A stretch of DNA of 64,000 nucleotides from Symbiodinium natans (Eukaryota; Sar; Dinophyceae; Suessiales; Symbiodiniaceae): NCBI GenBank assembly GCA_905221605.1, contig CAJNDS010002196.1, positions 504,001 through 568,000 on the forward strand. Direction: 5' to 3'. The notes under the pieces were generated by a model. That model was not told the DNA's origin. It did no database searches and worked only from the letters and a program-made list of their open reading frames with translations. A program made the position numbers and the translations under genes. Shown piece by piece: positions 45,356 through 57,612 of the stretch; position 1 is the first letter of the stretch; every line of letters starts with the position of its first letter.

Positions 45356-45996
45356 GTTTAGGGATTTAAGGATGAGGGCTCAGGGTTTTGGAAGAAGGGT
45401 TTTTCGGGTTTAGGGTGGAGATTGTTGGGGTTTCTGGCAGTCGAAAGTTCGTCGCAATTCGTTCTTGCAACTCCGGAGTTGCGAGCCCGTAGACCTGGCA
45501 TTTGGTTGCGCGCGCCCCTTCGGAACCCCACAGGTTCAATTTTGACGGAGCCATCAGATGCATGAGTCTGCCTTGCATGGCCGAACACCACCCGTCCACG
45601 GCACATTGTATCTTTCTAGTGGATCGAAGTTGGGACACTGTTCGCATGTTAAGAGCGATACAACAATCCGAGCCTTGCAGCTCCATTGTAGGATGTGCTG
45701 AGGGATCTCGTTGAAGGTCATGGCTCTTCTTTGATCTAAAACATGGCACCACTTGCTGCGCATTGCTCTTACCGACGTGGTGGCCAGCTAGCCTGAGTTG
45801 AAGCAACTTCCTCAACAGTCCTCAATACGAAAAGTTCCTAACCCTAAGATGCAGTGGCCGGAAGCTGCTCCCCAAGTGAAAACGGCAACGGACATCAAGA
45901 AACACACATGTAAGCAGCCCTGACTTGCAGCAGGTATTTCTCTTCGAGACCTGGTGCGGCTGAAGCGAACGGCCGGGGCCTCAAAGATATTGGGCT

Positions 45997-46671
45997 ATGG
46001 ATGATCTCTCTCGTGCCGTTTCATATGAAGAGCCCAAGGTTTCGGGTGAGTTGCCGGCTTTTGAGTTATTCAGATCTGCCAGTGGTGTCGTATGTTCAGA
46101 GTAGACTCTGTAGACGGTGGATTTGCCGAGTACCAGACACCAGTGAAGCGTTAGTCCTGCTAGTCTGGCAGCAAGCCTGAGGCTTCGACCCTATGAAGTA
46201 CGGAACCGGTCCTATCAAGGACGATGACGACGAGGCCGAAGCAGTGAGAGAACAGACTGACAGAAGGCGGCCCTAGGCCTATAAATTTTCTCTGGTCCCA
46301 TGAACAGCAGATGCAGCTTGAGGAGGAAGTCGTGCAGATTCTGGATGCGCCCCGTATCGCTCCAGCCGCCCCCAAGGCCGCGGAAGGATATTGTTTTGGC
46401 TCCTTGCAAGGGTTGTGGTCGTATCGAAGCTGCCCTAGACAAGAGGAGAGCTCTACAAAACTGAGTATCTTCAGGGATGTTCTGTAGGGATTGGGCTCTC
46501 TGAAGTTTTGGGGAGCGTTCTTGTTCGCCCATGTCGTTGGCGTTTGAAATTCCTCCGAAACCTTATGTGTTCATCGTGTCTCAAACTCCGCAGCATACTG
46601 CACTCGACCTCCAGGCCCTGCCAGCCACTCCGGCTCCAGCAGCAGACACCGCGCTTCCGGCCCAAGCCTAA
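45997..46671 (+). CDS. small acidic, Ala/Pro-tailed protein, four exons
   Basis: Phase-consistent exons: 45997-46045 (MDDLSRAVSYEEPKVS), 46182-46243 (GFDPMKYGTGPIKDDDDEAE), 46311-46376 (MQLEEEVVQILDAPRIAPAA) and 46615-46671 (ALPATPAPAADTALPAQA, TAA): 77 residues if the ATG at 45997 is the start. The same frame stays open upstream to about 45968, so it may instead be the C-terminal part of a longer protein, possibly the ankyrin gene just before it. The first two donors are GT and the third is GC (AAG|GCCGCG). It has an acidic DDDDE cluster, a Glu-rich helix and an Ala/Pro tail. No family recognised. Confidence 0.5.
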
Positions 46672-49132
46672 GGACCAGCGCGGAATTTTCTTAGTTTCGG
46701 TGTGGGGAGCAGAGATTAGGCCCGGCTATACTTGGACTTGCAGAACAGATCAACACCACATAAGCTCTGGGTGTTTGAAGAGCACTGGTTTGAACTGCTG
46801 TTCTGAGGCTGTTGGATTTTGTCTCTGGGGGGCTTCTAAAGACCTCCAAGCCAGATCAGGGTTAGCTGGGGCTTACAATGGCTTCATGGGGCCCTTGAAG
46901 ACCTGCAAGGGCTGTGCAGAGATACAGCACCGCATGTCCCTCAAAATTGGCGACACCAATGCATGCCATCCGGCAGAAATACATGTGTATATATATATAG
47001 ATAAGTATCGCGACTTCCTTCATGAACTGGCTGGATCTTGTCTGAGGTCGCCCTGCTGTTCCCCGGCCAAGGTTCTCAGTGCGTCGCTGTCTGAGAAGCT
47101 GGGCACATCATGGTCCTGCGGCTACGGGGCTTCAGGGCTTCTGATCTGAGCGCTTCGGATTTTGTTCAGCTTGCGTAGCGGCCTAGCGATGTTGACATAG
47201 ATTGAGATGCGGCTGCTGTAGGGGCAGGCCCTCGAAAGCGCCTTAACTCATCATCACTGCCTCAACAGCAAGCGTGACAGTGTAGCAACAAGCATAACCC
47301 TGTGAGCAGAATCGCCGAAGAGTCGCATACTGAGCCACTGAGGTTGGTATGCTCAAGCAGGTCAAAGACATGCCAGTCGTGAAGGTCTCTCTGCCTTGCC
47401 TTGTGGCCTGGTGTTTCCAGGCCAAGACGGGTAGGCCTGGGCTGCAGTGCTGTTCCTTCTCTGGCTCAAATATCCACGCCCAAGTGCAGCTCTAGTTGCT
47501 GAAACAAACCTCCAGCACGTGCAGAAGCCAGCGGCGGCTCATTGCCTTGTCTGTAGAGCTGTAGCGCTGCAGTACAAAGGCCCCATCCACCTTGCAGTTA
47601 TTTTCGGCGCTAGGTTGCGCTTTCGAAGTAGTTTGGCGCGAGCAAAGAGCAGTCCTACGATCTTGAAGAGCCTCCGAGTGATGGCGGACTCCTGGCTCTT
47701 GGGCGGCCTGCCGGAGCCTAACTGTACCGGACATCGAAGTAGCTCGACGCACTCGTACTCATGCATGTGAACTCATGTTCCTCGATTGCGTACTTGACAC
47801 ACCCATGCACACACTAGCTCTATAGTTGCAGAATGAATCATATCTTTCGTGGACTGTTTGACTGTTTGACACACGAGGCTTACAACAATGCGCAGCGAGC
47901 GCCAGCCACTCCTGCAGACCTCCCGAGGCTGTCGGGACTGGTAGTCGCGACTGGGCTGAAGGTACTGTACCAGGATGGGCCATGATCCCTTAAACGGCCC
48001 TTTATTGAGCTCCTCAGGGGTCCAATGCAACCGCGAAAAGGACACTCCTGTTTGCCGCGCCGCGATCCAGGTCCGAAGGCCTTCATGGAGCCTGGGGCCT
48101 GGATCCAGATTAGAGCGATGGCGTGGTAGAGGATGGTATAGAGACATCCCAGGATGAGTGCAGCACCAGAGGCTACCAAGTTTGTAGCACCTTGGCCTAG
48201 GGGCGGTATATCACAAGTAGGCCTGTGTGGTTCTGCTGTTCCTTTAAGGTGTACATGAGCTCCAAACCCTCCCAACCCTAACCGATCCCCAAACTACCTC
48301 AGAGGCTGCGAAGCGGCCTTTCAGCCCTCCAGCCTTTCTGAGCCGCAGGGGCTCTCTGAGGCCAGCGGATGAGTCTTTGAAGCGCTCTTGCTTTCAGCTT
48401 GAAGTGCTTTTGGGTACTGGGATGCATGGGGGCCGACTGTGCCGGCTCCGCCACCGCCCAATTCTCAATCCTAAGCCCGAAGTCCAAGGGGAAAAATCAA
48501 CCACGGTATAAAAGCTCATCAGTCTTTGGTCCCCTTGAATCCTTCTCTCTTGGCTCTGCATTCCGGTCGTGAGCCCCCCTCAAGAAGCCTCTACCGATGG
48601 ATCCCAAACATCAAGCCGCCTCAGTAACACACTTAGAAATACCGAGGCTAGGAAAGGCGACGACCTGCAAATCTTCAAAGAACCTTCAAAAGTCTGAAAA
48701 ACAAAAATTGTACAGCGGGCGATTCAACTATGAAACCCGTGCGGCCTGAGCCTCAGAAGGCCTGGCCTGGGATGGCCGGGATTTCTGCGCTGGGGGAGGC
48801 CCGGCCCGGCATCCGACTCTGCAGTTTAGCCCCAAAACCTGCGCTGTCCCAGGGGACTACAGGAGCCACCCTTACAAGGGAACCTCCAACTATTTAAGGG
48901 CTATTAAGTATATAGGGACTCCATGAGGTATATATAGGGGCTATGTAGGGTGGATGGTGAACCATGGTGGACCAGGGTAGACCATCCCTCGGTTGGAGGC
49001 AACTAGAGGGCCAGGGCCGAGGGCCTTTGTTGCTGCTCTATTGTTACTGGGTATTGTTTCCTGAAGTGAAGAGGGGGCGTTGCAATCACAAACGCCATCG
49101 CAGCGTGAGACAAGGTGCGTTTGCTGCTTCAG
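46672..49132. other. no gene recognised
   Basis: Open frames of 60-213 codons occur on both strands (46508-47149 forward, 47880-48275 reverse) with mixed codon use, no motif and no consistent splice pair. A TATA run at about 46986-46999 is the only repeat seen. Confidence 0.45.
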
Positions 49133-52069
49133 GGCTTAAGGAAGCTTGCGCCAGAGCGTTGGGACGGGTCCAAGTTTGGTGCTGGCAATCGCCTCCTGGC
49201 CTGGCTCAAGGAAACCCATCTGATAGCGAACCTGGCCTGCATCCCTTCCAGGCCGACTTTCCATATTTCATCTGAGTCTTTGCTGATCAGTCAGCACGTT
49301 TGGAGGAGGGCAGATTCTTCAACCCGCAAAGGTTTTTGGGCACTTTTCCGTCGAACCCCCACACACGTTAAGTCGCACACGGGCCACAGCACAAAAGCGT
49401 TTATTCAACAACCATGGTATTCAACCCGCCCAAGCCTCCCCCCCCCCGAACCCCAGGCTTACAATCGACACTTCAAGATGCAGTCCGAGGAGGGCCCCGA
49501 GACCCCCAGCGGGGCCGCAGCTGCAATCCTGGCATCTCGGGCCTCGGACAGCTATGGCTCCTGCGAGGAGGAAGGGAAGGCCGGAGCCTCCCTGCTCTTA
49601 GCATCAAGTGATAGGGGGATGAAGCATATGAAGCACAGGGCCCAAGCCCCTGAAGGATGCAGAGGTGGGAGATGCGAAGGTGCGCCGTGCCCCACGTCCT
49701 CGAGAGCTCCCAGGTAGGCTTCGGCTGGGAGTTTCAGGGTGGTAGGAGACTTTCACTTGACGTCAGATTGCTGCGACCCGAAATCCTGCACTCGACATAA
49801 CCCTAAACCCAGCAGAAGCGAGTGAACGAGAGACAGAATTCTGCAGACATCCAAATCGTTTTGCCCTACAAGGCTTGGAAGAGGTTGGGGGCTTTTGTGG
49901 CGGCTTGGTGCAGGACTACCGGCGAAGCTGGGTCATGGTTTTGCATGTGTTATGATTGTTCTCGTGTCGGATTCCATAGTGACAGTCGAGCCGGAGTCTT
50001 TGGTCTTTCGTTTCAGGGCAACTTAGTAACTTAGGAAGGGCCAAATTCCTGGTGTCTGACTGGACCAGCGATGCTTTTACCGCCAAGACGATCTCCTCCG
50101 CGCTCTTCATGTTCTTCGCCACCTTCACCTCGACATTGGCTTTGGGAGAGCACATCAAAGAGTCCACCAACGGCTTAATCGGTCTAAACGAGTACCTGAT
50201 GATGAATAGCCTGGCGGGCATGACCCACGCAATCTTCGGGTGTCAGCCACTTCTGGTACTCCGGCCAACAGGGCCCATCACGCTTCTCTTCGAGAAGCTG
50301 CTGGACTTCGCCAATCAGCACGCCCTTCCGTTTTGGCCATTCTTTGCCTGGACAGGTATTTTTGTGGGCCTGCTCATGTTCCTGATATCGGCCTTTGAGC
50401 TTTGCAAGTACGTCAAGCACCTCTCCCTTTTCACAGAGAACATCTTTGCCACCTTCATTGGCATGGCCAGGGCTTCCCAAAATCTTTTCTGAGCTGGGGG
50501 GTTGGGACCTCCAATGCGCAACCTGATGCGCAAGATGCCCAAAACATCCCCCTGAACCCAGGTCTACATCAATGACGGCGTTCAGGGCATGATCCGGCTT
50601 TGGGGAGAGGGCTCGCAGGCTTCCTACGGCAGTGCAGCGGCAGCCTCCAAGCTCCTCACACTGAACATGACCATCGGCTTCACGGCCCTCACCTTGTCCC
50701 TGGTCGGATATAGACTGTGACTATTTGAGCATGGCTCGCACTCAGTTGTCTTGTGATAGCTGAACCCGAGCCTGGGAACTGAAATCCCAGGATCCGCAGT
50801 TGTGCTGAAAACTCTCTCACTTTCACACTTTGTTCTATGGTTTTAGGGCCTTCGAAAGCACTCTCATAGCAGACAAAAGACAAAGAAAGAAGCTGGGCGG
50901 GTGGGATTCGGGTTGCAGGTGGCTCAGCACGCTCCAGTCGTCCAAACTCCTGACTTTCAAGGGAAGGATGTTCCTCAAGGATTATGCCCTGACGATCAGC
51001 CTCTTCGTTTCGATCTTCGCGGCCCGGTATCTCAACCAGGGCCTTTTCCCGGTGACGTTCATCGACACGAAGACGAGCGGCTTCAACACCACCAGCGACA
51101 GAGTCTGGAATACGGACCTCACGGCCATCTCTGGGAGAGGTGTGCTGTTTGCTGCCCTGGCCGCCTTCCCAGTGGTGGTGTTCTTCTACCTTGACCAGAA
51201 CATCTCCAGCAGCCTCTGCCAGAAGCCTGAGATGAAGTTGAGCAAGGGAAGCTACTTCCACTCCTCCTTCGCCTGTATGGCCCTCTTCAACACAGTCGGA
51301 CCGCTCTTCGGGTTGCCCTTCGTCACCGGGTCCCTGCCCCACTCGCCCCAGTTTGTCCTGTCTTTGGCTGAGACCGACGAGGAGCACCGCGTCACGCGGG
51401 TGAGGGAAAACCGCCTGGCTCCCCTTCTGTGCTACTTCCTCATTGGCCTGCCCCTCCTAACTCCCACTCTGTTGGAGCACGTCCCCAAGGCCGCCGTCTT
51501 CGGCACTTTGATCTTCGTGGGGATCGATGGCATTCAGAGCACGCAGCTCTATGAGCGGGTGCTGCTCATGGTCACAGACCCACGCTTCTTTCCCAAGACG
51601 GGCCCCTTTGCAAATGTCCCCGCGTCATCTCTGCACTTGTACACCTTGATCCAAATTGTCCTGGTCGCAGCTTGCTGGATGGTGAATGCTGGCTTCGGGC
51701 TTTACTTCCCGCTCTTCTTCATCAGTTTGATACCTGTGAGATGGCTTCTCGGTCTCGATGGTAACATATGGCACCACCCTGCGAGCTCTTTGCTTTTGTC
51801 TTGTCGTCTTTTCAAAGGATCTTAGCCTTTAAGCTGCTAGTGGCTAGTGGCTCGAGTGCCAGTGAGGCGATTGGTAGATTCACCTATTTGCTATTCACTT
51901 GCGTTGCTCCTGTTCATTTGATCTGGAAGACAGGTTTCTCGTGCCGAGCTTCTTTACCAAGCAGATCCTGGCGGATTTGGACCACGGCCTCGATGTCAAG
52001 GAGGAAGATGCCAAGGGCCGGCCAGGCTTTGTGCGGAGCAGCTCAATCTACAAGGACATGTCTCCCTAA
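49133..52069 (+). CDS. SLC4/Bor1-type anion (bicarbonate/borate) transporter
   Basis: Exons: 49133-49198, 49457-49562, 49639-49713, 50035-50465, 50562-50695, 50847-51743, 51934-52069; about 614 residues, integral membrane. It matches the HCO3 transporter family throughout: SDWTSDAFTAKTISSALFMF (first helix), GCQPLLVL then PTGPITLLFEKLLDF (conserved TGP..FEK), INDGVQGM, GLPFVTGSLPHSPQFVLSL (family GLPW-T---SP), HVPKAAVFGTLIFVGIDGIQ then LYERVLLMVTDPRFFP, LHLYTLIQIVLVAACWMV, and IPVRWFLVPSFF. The family exchanges or cotransports bicarbonate or, in Bor1, borate at membranes; substrate choice cannot be read here, though bicarbonate supply would suit a photosynthetic host. Donors at 49199, 49563, 50466 and 51744 are GC; those at 49714 and 50696 are GT. 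The N-terminal exons are less certain, and an in-frame TAA gives the end at 52069. Confidence 0.85.
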
Positions 52070-53597
52070 GAACGGACTGCGCACTGATGCGATGACAAGA
52101 GTTCGGTGTCACTTGCTGAAAACAGTCAGCCGTGGATAAAGATGCAGCAGCACACGTGCAACTACATGGGGGTGTCTGCGAAGCATCCTCAACTGGGCCT
52201 GCATGAGCTGTGGCACTGCAGTTTAGCTTAAGCAGTGCTGCCGCACTCACATAGCTCTGCTCCCGGATGCTTTTCCTCCTTGACATGAAAACGCGTTCCA
52301 AAACTGGTTCCCCCCTCATCCAGAGGTTAAGGCTTAAGGGAAGCCTGGTGTTAATCGAGTTCCCTATGAAGAATCGGACCCAGGTGCTTCAGAGTGCTAG
52401 GTTTTAGGGGAGAGCGGTGTGAAAAGGACATCGGATCTAAGTTCAGGGATTAGGGATTGGCACTGTTTTTCTGTGTGGCAAGCTTCCTCCGTGTCAAACG
52501 TGTGGTCTACATCACGGCTACCCTAGAGCCGTATAGTAGCCATCCACAGCGGCCTGAGCTGTGGCAGCTGAAACCCAGAAGCTTCCATGGCATCCATCAT
52601 CCCATGCACTGACCCCTCGGAAGGCCGGCGCCATCTGACCTCCGCGGCTTCTTGTGCTTTTGACGGCTCCTACGCAGTTGGAGGACACCAAGTGGCCAGT
52701 GAGGTTGAGGGATTTGTGGTGATTTGTGACGAATGTGTGACTAGGGCCTATAGGTCCTAGGTTCGAGAAAGAGTTGAACTGAAGTAGACTTGACAGCAAG
52801 GGTCAGCAAACGCTACAGAAAATTACGGGACTTAAAACGTTTTGCAGATGTCGAAGGCGCAGGGGTTGCAGGTCGAGAAGGTGGCGGCGAACTGACATCA
52901 TTGAACCCCGAGGCCGATGCCTCATTGCAGAGTGCAGTCCACCTCATCTTCGTCGTATCGTCACTATCACGAATATCACTATAGATAGACTCTCAGAGCT
53001 GCCATGGCATAGTGTGGTAGTTCCGAAAACGGGACCTAAACAAACTAGCCATTTGGGAGCCGGCCATAGAAGACTTTGATTGCACTCATCTCGGAGAGCC
53101 GGAGCTCAAGGGCATGCTTTGGGTCTGGCGGGATGCAGGGTCAGGGTCGCTCTAGGGTCTCCAGGGGGCATTAGGGTTTAGGGTTTTGGGGGGTTTAGGG
53201 TTTAGGGTTTAGGGGATAAGGTTTAGGGCTCATTGCAGGCGATTTTGGCCCTAATCAGCCTGCAAAAGCCCCCCCCCACTCAACGGCACAAGCTTGACCT
53301 GAGAGTCTGGTGCCAGTCAACCAGTCCCAGACTTTAGGATATATCTGAGGTATGTAGATTTCGGGTCGAGAGTTGAGGGCGGTAAGGCTTAAGACTCTCT
53401 GTGCCTTGTAGCAGCGAACATGATGTGGAGGATTCTCTGAATTAGGGGCCTTCTCTGCGTACCCTGAAATAGCAGGTGCCGCCTCATAAGGAGGACCCCA
53501 AAAAGGGGCCATGATTTACAGAAGTGCCCGCGCACGCAGCAATTTTTGGGTCAGTCCTACCGGTGGCCACAGTCGGCTGGCTGCGCAGCACGCTGCC
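52070..53597 (+). other. possible alternative 3' exons of the transporter, then intergenic
   Basis: Two short segments with nearly all G/C third positions are present: 52678-52698 (LEDTKWP, between CCTACGCAG and a GT donor) and 52848-52895 (MSKAQGLQVEKVAAN then TGA, after TTTTGCAG). Both are phase 0. They would fit if the transporter were spliced before its TAA, for example at the GA after SSSIYK or the GC after KEED. A TTTAGGG array lies at 53167-53225. Nothing else is seen. Confidence 0.35.
53167..53225 (+). repeat. TTTAGGG array
   Basis: Degenerate TTTAGGG units interrupted by G runs, in the interval before the MGCASS gene. Confidence 0.8.
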
Positions 53598-54304
53598 ATG
53601 GGCTGTGCCTCGTCGACGGTTGTCACAGAGTTCCTCGACAGATGGGATATTTTTCTACATCTTCCCCTGAACCCTAAATCCTAAGAGGAGGGATATTTAG
53701 GGAGTATCCCTTTTTTTGAGAGAGGGCTTCAAACGCGTGCCAGCCTAGGTTCGACATGCTGACCGTGAAGCACTCAGAAGCCGAAGACTTCGGAGTGCCG
53801 AAGGAGGTGAAGCACCTGCCCGCAGTTGGGTCGGCGCGCCTGGCTACACAGCAGCTCCCGAGCATGGCCGATGAGTGCGCAAGTGTCAGCGCTGAAGACG
53901 GACCTGTCCGGAAGTGGTCCAACGACTCGGAAGGCTTTGGTGTCTTCTCTGGCTCTGCTGTCGTTTCGGTCCATGTCCCGGCCCACTTGAAGAGCATCAT
54001 CAAAGAAGAGCCTGTTCTCATGGAGTTCGCGGTGGCATCTCAGGTCGAGCTCTCCTGGAGCATGCCTCCTTTGCGCGAGCGGGCTAGCTATCTCCCCGTT
54101 GGCGTCATGGTCCCTCCAGATCATGAGATGCACTTCCAGCACCTCGAGAAGCTTGACTCATTCCTGACAGAAGTCTCCAAGCTACCTCAGCGACTCGAAC
54201 AGAAAGTTGCCATGAAGAGGATGCGGAGTGGCCTGGGCCCCGGGCCCAAAAGCGTGCGTGCTGGCAAGAGCTACGTGGGGAAGAGTGCCCTGCAAGCTCT
54301 CTAA
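53598..54304 (+). CDS. 195-residue protein with N-terminal MGCASS acylation motif, two exons
   Basis: Exon 1 (53598-53629) reads MGCASSTVVT plus two bases, with a GT donor (ACAGA|GTTCCT). Exon 2 (53749-54304, acceptor AGCCTAG) completes a Glu and continues FDMLTVKHSEAEDFGVPKEV to ALQAL with TAA. The start MGCASS has the Gly2 and Ser6 expected for N-myristoylation and a Cys3 for palmitoylation, so membrane attachment is likely. The middle part (about residues 70-110: SGSAVVSVHVPAHLKSIIKE, VASQVELSWSMPPL) looks beta-rich; the C-terminal 60 residues are helical and then basic and Gly/Ser-rich. Third positions are strongly G/C. No family is recognised. It is compact and complete, unlike its neighbours. 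An alternative is that 53756 (ATG) is the start in an unspliced frame. Confidence 0.7.
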
Positions 54305-55818
54305 TACATCAATGCCATACATGACACATAGTACAACTGCGATTTAATTTGCTGGTTCTTAGTCGGGAATGAAATTAGGTTCCCAAAATAATCTCTTAAA
54401 GGATGTGTGTATATACAGATCGGGATTATAAGGCACCAACCTTTTTCTCATACCCTACTAAGAACCAGTTGCGTTATCTTTAAGCCTTGCGATTCCGCGC
54501 ATGCAGATGATCAGGCGCAACTGTAGAAAGAGGTCACTTCCCCACCCGTTGACGAGGGCGCAGCTGCGAACATGTTGGAATCGCATGTGCAATAATTCTC
54601 GTTTCAACTTTGAGCGTCTTGGATTGCTGGCTTCGACGCTTATGGATTGTCATAGGGCAGTCGAAAACTGTAGGAGCAGACATACTGACCTTCAGACGGC
54701 TCTGTACGAATGGCTATTTGCGAAGGGCAACCAAGAACCCTGCGGATTTGGTTAGATGTGTTGAGTCCGCACCGTAGATTATGCCGTGGCACTCCTCAGT
54801 CTGGTTTCACTTCGCACAGGCTATGTATGGTTACGTCATGTATGTCATGTTAAGGTAAATAAAGGAGTAAGACTACTTGTAGTCCGGACCCATCTGAACA
54901 TGTCTCTTAACTTTACAGGAAGTTTTCCCAATGACTGGGGGGGGCGCACTGTCGGGGTCGCGCTGGCCACGCTTGTGTAGAAGTACCTTGGTGGCAAGTG
55001 AGGCACAGCCACTCAGTGCCTCACCTGTCGACGTGGTAGCGACGTGTCCAAGTCGGTTGGCACCGTGCCAAATCCCAACTGACGACTTTCCTATTTCCTT
55101 CCAGGAGGGCCTATTACGCCTTAAAATCCCACACAATCAACTCGATAAACGGCTTTTTGAATGAGCCGTTGGGTATAACAGCCCTTGTTGCTGCTTGTGC
55201 TGCGCGTGGCCGATCGTGCCTGCAGCAGAAGCTACGAGCCCAGTATAGTCCAGTGCAACAGGCACGTGGAAGTGGTAATCGCCACCATACCTAGATGGTT
55301 CCTTATTGTGCACTCTGGTAAGCTTATACATTGCGTGTCATCTACCAGTAATAAAGATCATGCAGATCAACACTCAACCTTTTCACGTGTTTGCTTGCAC
55401 TCCTTTGCGCGGGGGCAGCGCGAGACTTGCCACTGCATCCAGGAACCCAAATATGTCTGTCGTCTGATAGCTTCGGTACAACCTCCATCAACCTCCTAAG
55501 TCTCTTAATTGCTGCGGTCAGCATTGCTTCAAAACAAACAAGATAGATCCATGATTGCCTTACATGTACCCGTGAGCATCCACGTACGTACCCCCCAAGA
55601 CTAGAACACCCCCATCACCCCCCAAACCCCAAGCCCAAAACCCTCAACTCCAGCGCCGTGAGGAGCGGAACCCCGAGAGGCCCAAAACAAACGGAGCAGA
55701 TCCCAAACCTTAAAGCCCCCTAAAAGCCCTCAAGGCATGGAAGCCCCTCACCCAGCCCATAAACCCGAAACCCTTCAACCCAAAACTGCCCTAGACGCCT
55801 AAAAATCCAGACCTTCAG
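54305..55818. other. no gene recognised
   Basis: Frames of up to 104 codons (54501-54755, 55185-55499) use A/T-ending codons and lack motifs. Probably intergenic. C-rich, CCCTAAA-like degenerate sequence occurs at 55600-55800. Confidence 0.45.
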
Positions 55819-57612
55819 GCGCCAGATGTTCTTTGGCATGGATGGCGCCAAGTCGTCGCGACTCAAGGCAGCGAATGCCAAGGCCCAGGGCTCTCACAGA
55901 GGTTAGGGTTTCCGGGGTTTGGGGTTAGGGTTTCGGGTTTCGATGTTCATTCTAGGACGTCGTTTTAAGTACATGGTTGAAGGGCATCAGATCAGCTGGG
56001 GCGTGGACAGCCGATGAGCATGACCAGTAGTTCTTAAACCTGCAACCAGCAGTCCTCCCCGAGCCCAATATCTACCCCTTAACGCCTAACCAAGAAAACC
56101 GTTGATATTTAAGTGCCTACACGAGTTGAGGTATACACTCCTGAATTCAGGGATATTGATTGCTCCTCTTTGCGCCTTTACACCCCACAAAACCGCAACA
56201 AGCTCGAAGTATCACCCTAAACCCTACACACACGCACACACAGAGAACCTTTCCCGGAGGATTTGCGCGACGGCTTCGACAAGTTCTGCGGCTCCTGGCT
56301 CGGAGCTCATAGACCAAACCCTCCAGCCGAAACCTTTAGGGGTTTAGGGTTTGGGGTTGGGGTGTTTGGAGTTCTACTCAAGTTAGGGCCGATCCATGGG
56401 CACGCCGAGGGGTCGAGCAGAAATCTGGAGTTCGGGGTGGAAGGACTCTCTCTCTCTCCCTCGCTCTCTCTCTCGTTCTCTCAATCTCACAGAGAGTAGA
56501 GCATCCTTTGCTTAAGGAAACGGATCGGGATCCTAATGGCAGATAAGTTATTGAAAGGGGTATTGACTTCAGGTTTTACATCATCCAACCCATGCCCCGT
56601 ACCACTATAGTCCCAGCTTTGCGGCCTAAACCCCAAAGAGGCCGCACAGGTAAGAGTCTGCATATCGTATACGTCGGCCTCTGTGGTAATAGTGTCGTTG
56701 CGGTTCGACTCTCACGTGCACCTTCTAATGTTAGCCCCTGGCTTTCAGCACACACTGTGACCCAAGGCTCGGTATGGAGACCTACCTGAGAAAGCGAGCG
56801 TTCAAGATTTCTTACTTCAAGGTACTCCAGTGAGACTCTGATGGTGTGTTAGCCTCTCGGACATGTACAGCTGTTCTTCGAACCTGCACGCAAGACGACA
56901 CAAAATCCACCAATTGAACGCAGCCGTTCGATACATTCCTATACAGTAGGAGGGCAATCTTTGGACAATTCTGCCCCGAAGCCGCGCGTTGGACAGCAGC
57001 TCGGTTGGGCTGTCGCTTGCAAGGATCGAACTCTGCAACTGTCCCATGGCTAGCACTACAGTAGGCTCCATTGGCACCATGGCACTATGGCCTTCGATGC
57101 CTGCAATCTTTGGGCAGGGGCGGAGTCTGTGCAGAGGGCGAAGTACTGTTACTGTTGACTTTGGCACAAGCCCGTTTGTAAGACCAAGGTGCCAGTTACC
57201 ATGGCCACCACTAATCCGACATCTACGGTTTTGGGGTTCTTGCTCTGCGTATCCTTTTTCAGCCGTGTTTCACTGCAGCCAAAGGCGCAAAGAGGCGGAG
57301 CAGCAAAAGCAATGCATGCTCGTGCACACCCTGGCTGACTTCGAGACTCGATTCGAGAAGAAAGCTGTCGTCACCTCTTCCGTAGGATCTGCCTTCGAAG
57401 TGGCTCAGCCTGCTGGGAGTCCAGAAAGAAATCCTTGCGCTTGCAGACAGATGGTATGCTAGCTCGAGTGCTGCGGCTGAAATGAATCAGGCAGTGTCCC
57501 CCCGTGGAGCTTCCCCCTCGGATGCCAGGACATGCTTGACAAGGCGAAAGGCATCCTGGGCAACGGCCTCAGGAACGCGCGCGAATCGGACGCGCGAAGA
57601 AAACTGCCTTAG
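55819..57612 (+). CDS. unidentified multi-exon protein
   Basis: Exons: 55819-55889 (RQMFFGMDGAKSSRLKAANA), 56246-56297 (PFPEDLRDGFDKFCGS), 56767-56821 (LGMETYLRKRAFKISYFK), about 57279-57363 (RRKEAEQQKQCMLVHTLADF) and 57491-57612 (SVPPWSFPLGCQDMLDKAKG to RRKLP, TAG). The first three are phase-consistent: G|GC after AKAQ, then S-TG|G giving SWLG. The next two enter in phases that do not match the preceding donors, so one or two short exons are missing. Nearly all third positions are G/C, most strongly in the last exon. The product is basic and helical, with a Glu/Gln/Lys helix in exon 4. No family is recognised. Confidence 0.5.

Noticed and set aside
45849-45933. An exon (45849-45909) spliced to the next segment at 45934
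   Set aside because: Phases would fit, but the intron would be only 24 nt, too short to be credible.
46508-47149. 213-codon forward open frame
   Set aside because: It overlaps the supported last exon (46615-46671) in a different frame, and beyond that its codon use is not coding-like.
49608-49638. A GT-AG intron of 31 nt in the transporter gene
   Set aside because: Too short; the GC donor at 49563 gives a 76-nt intron with equal phase fit and was preferred.
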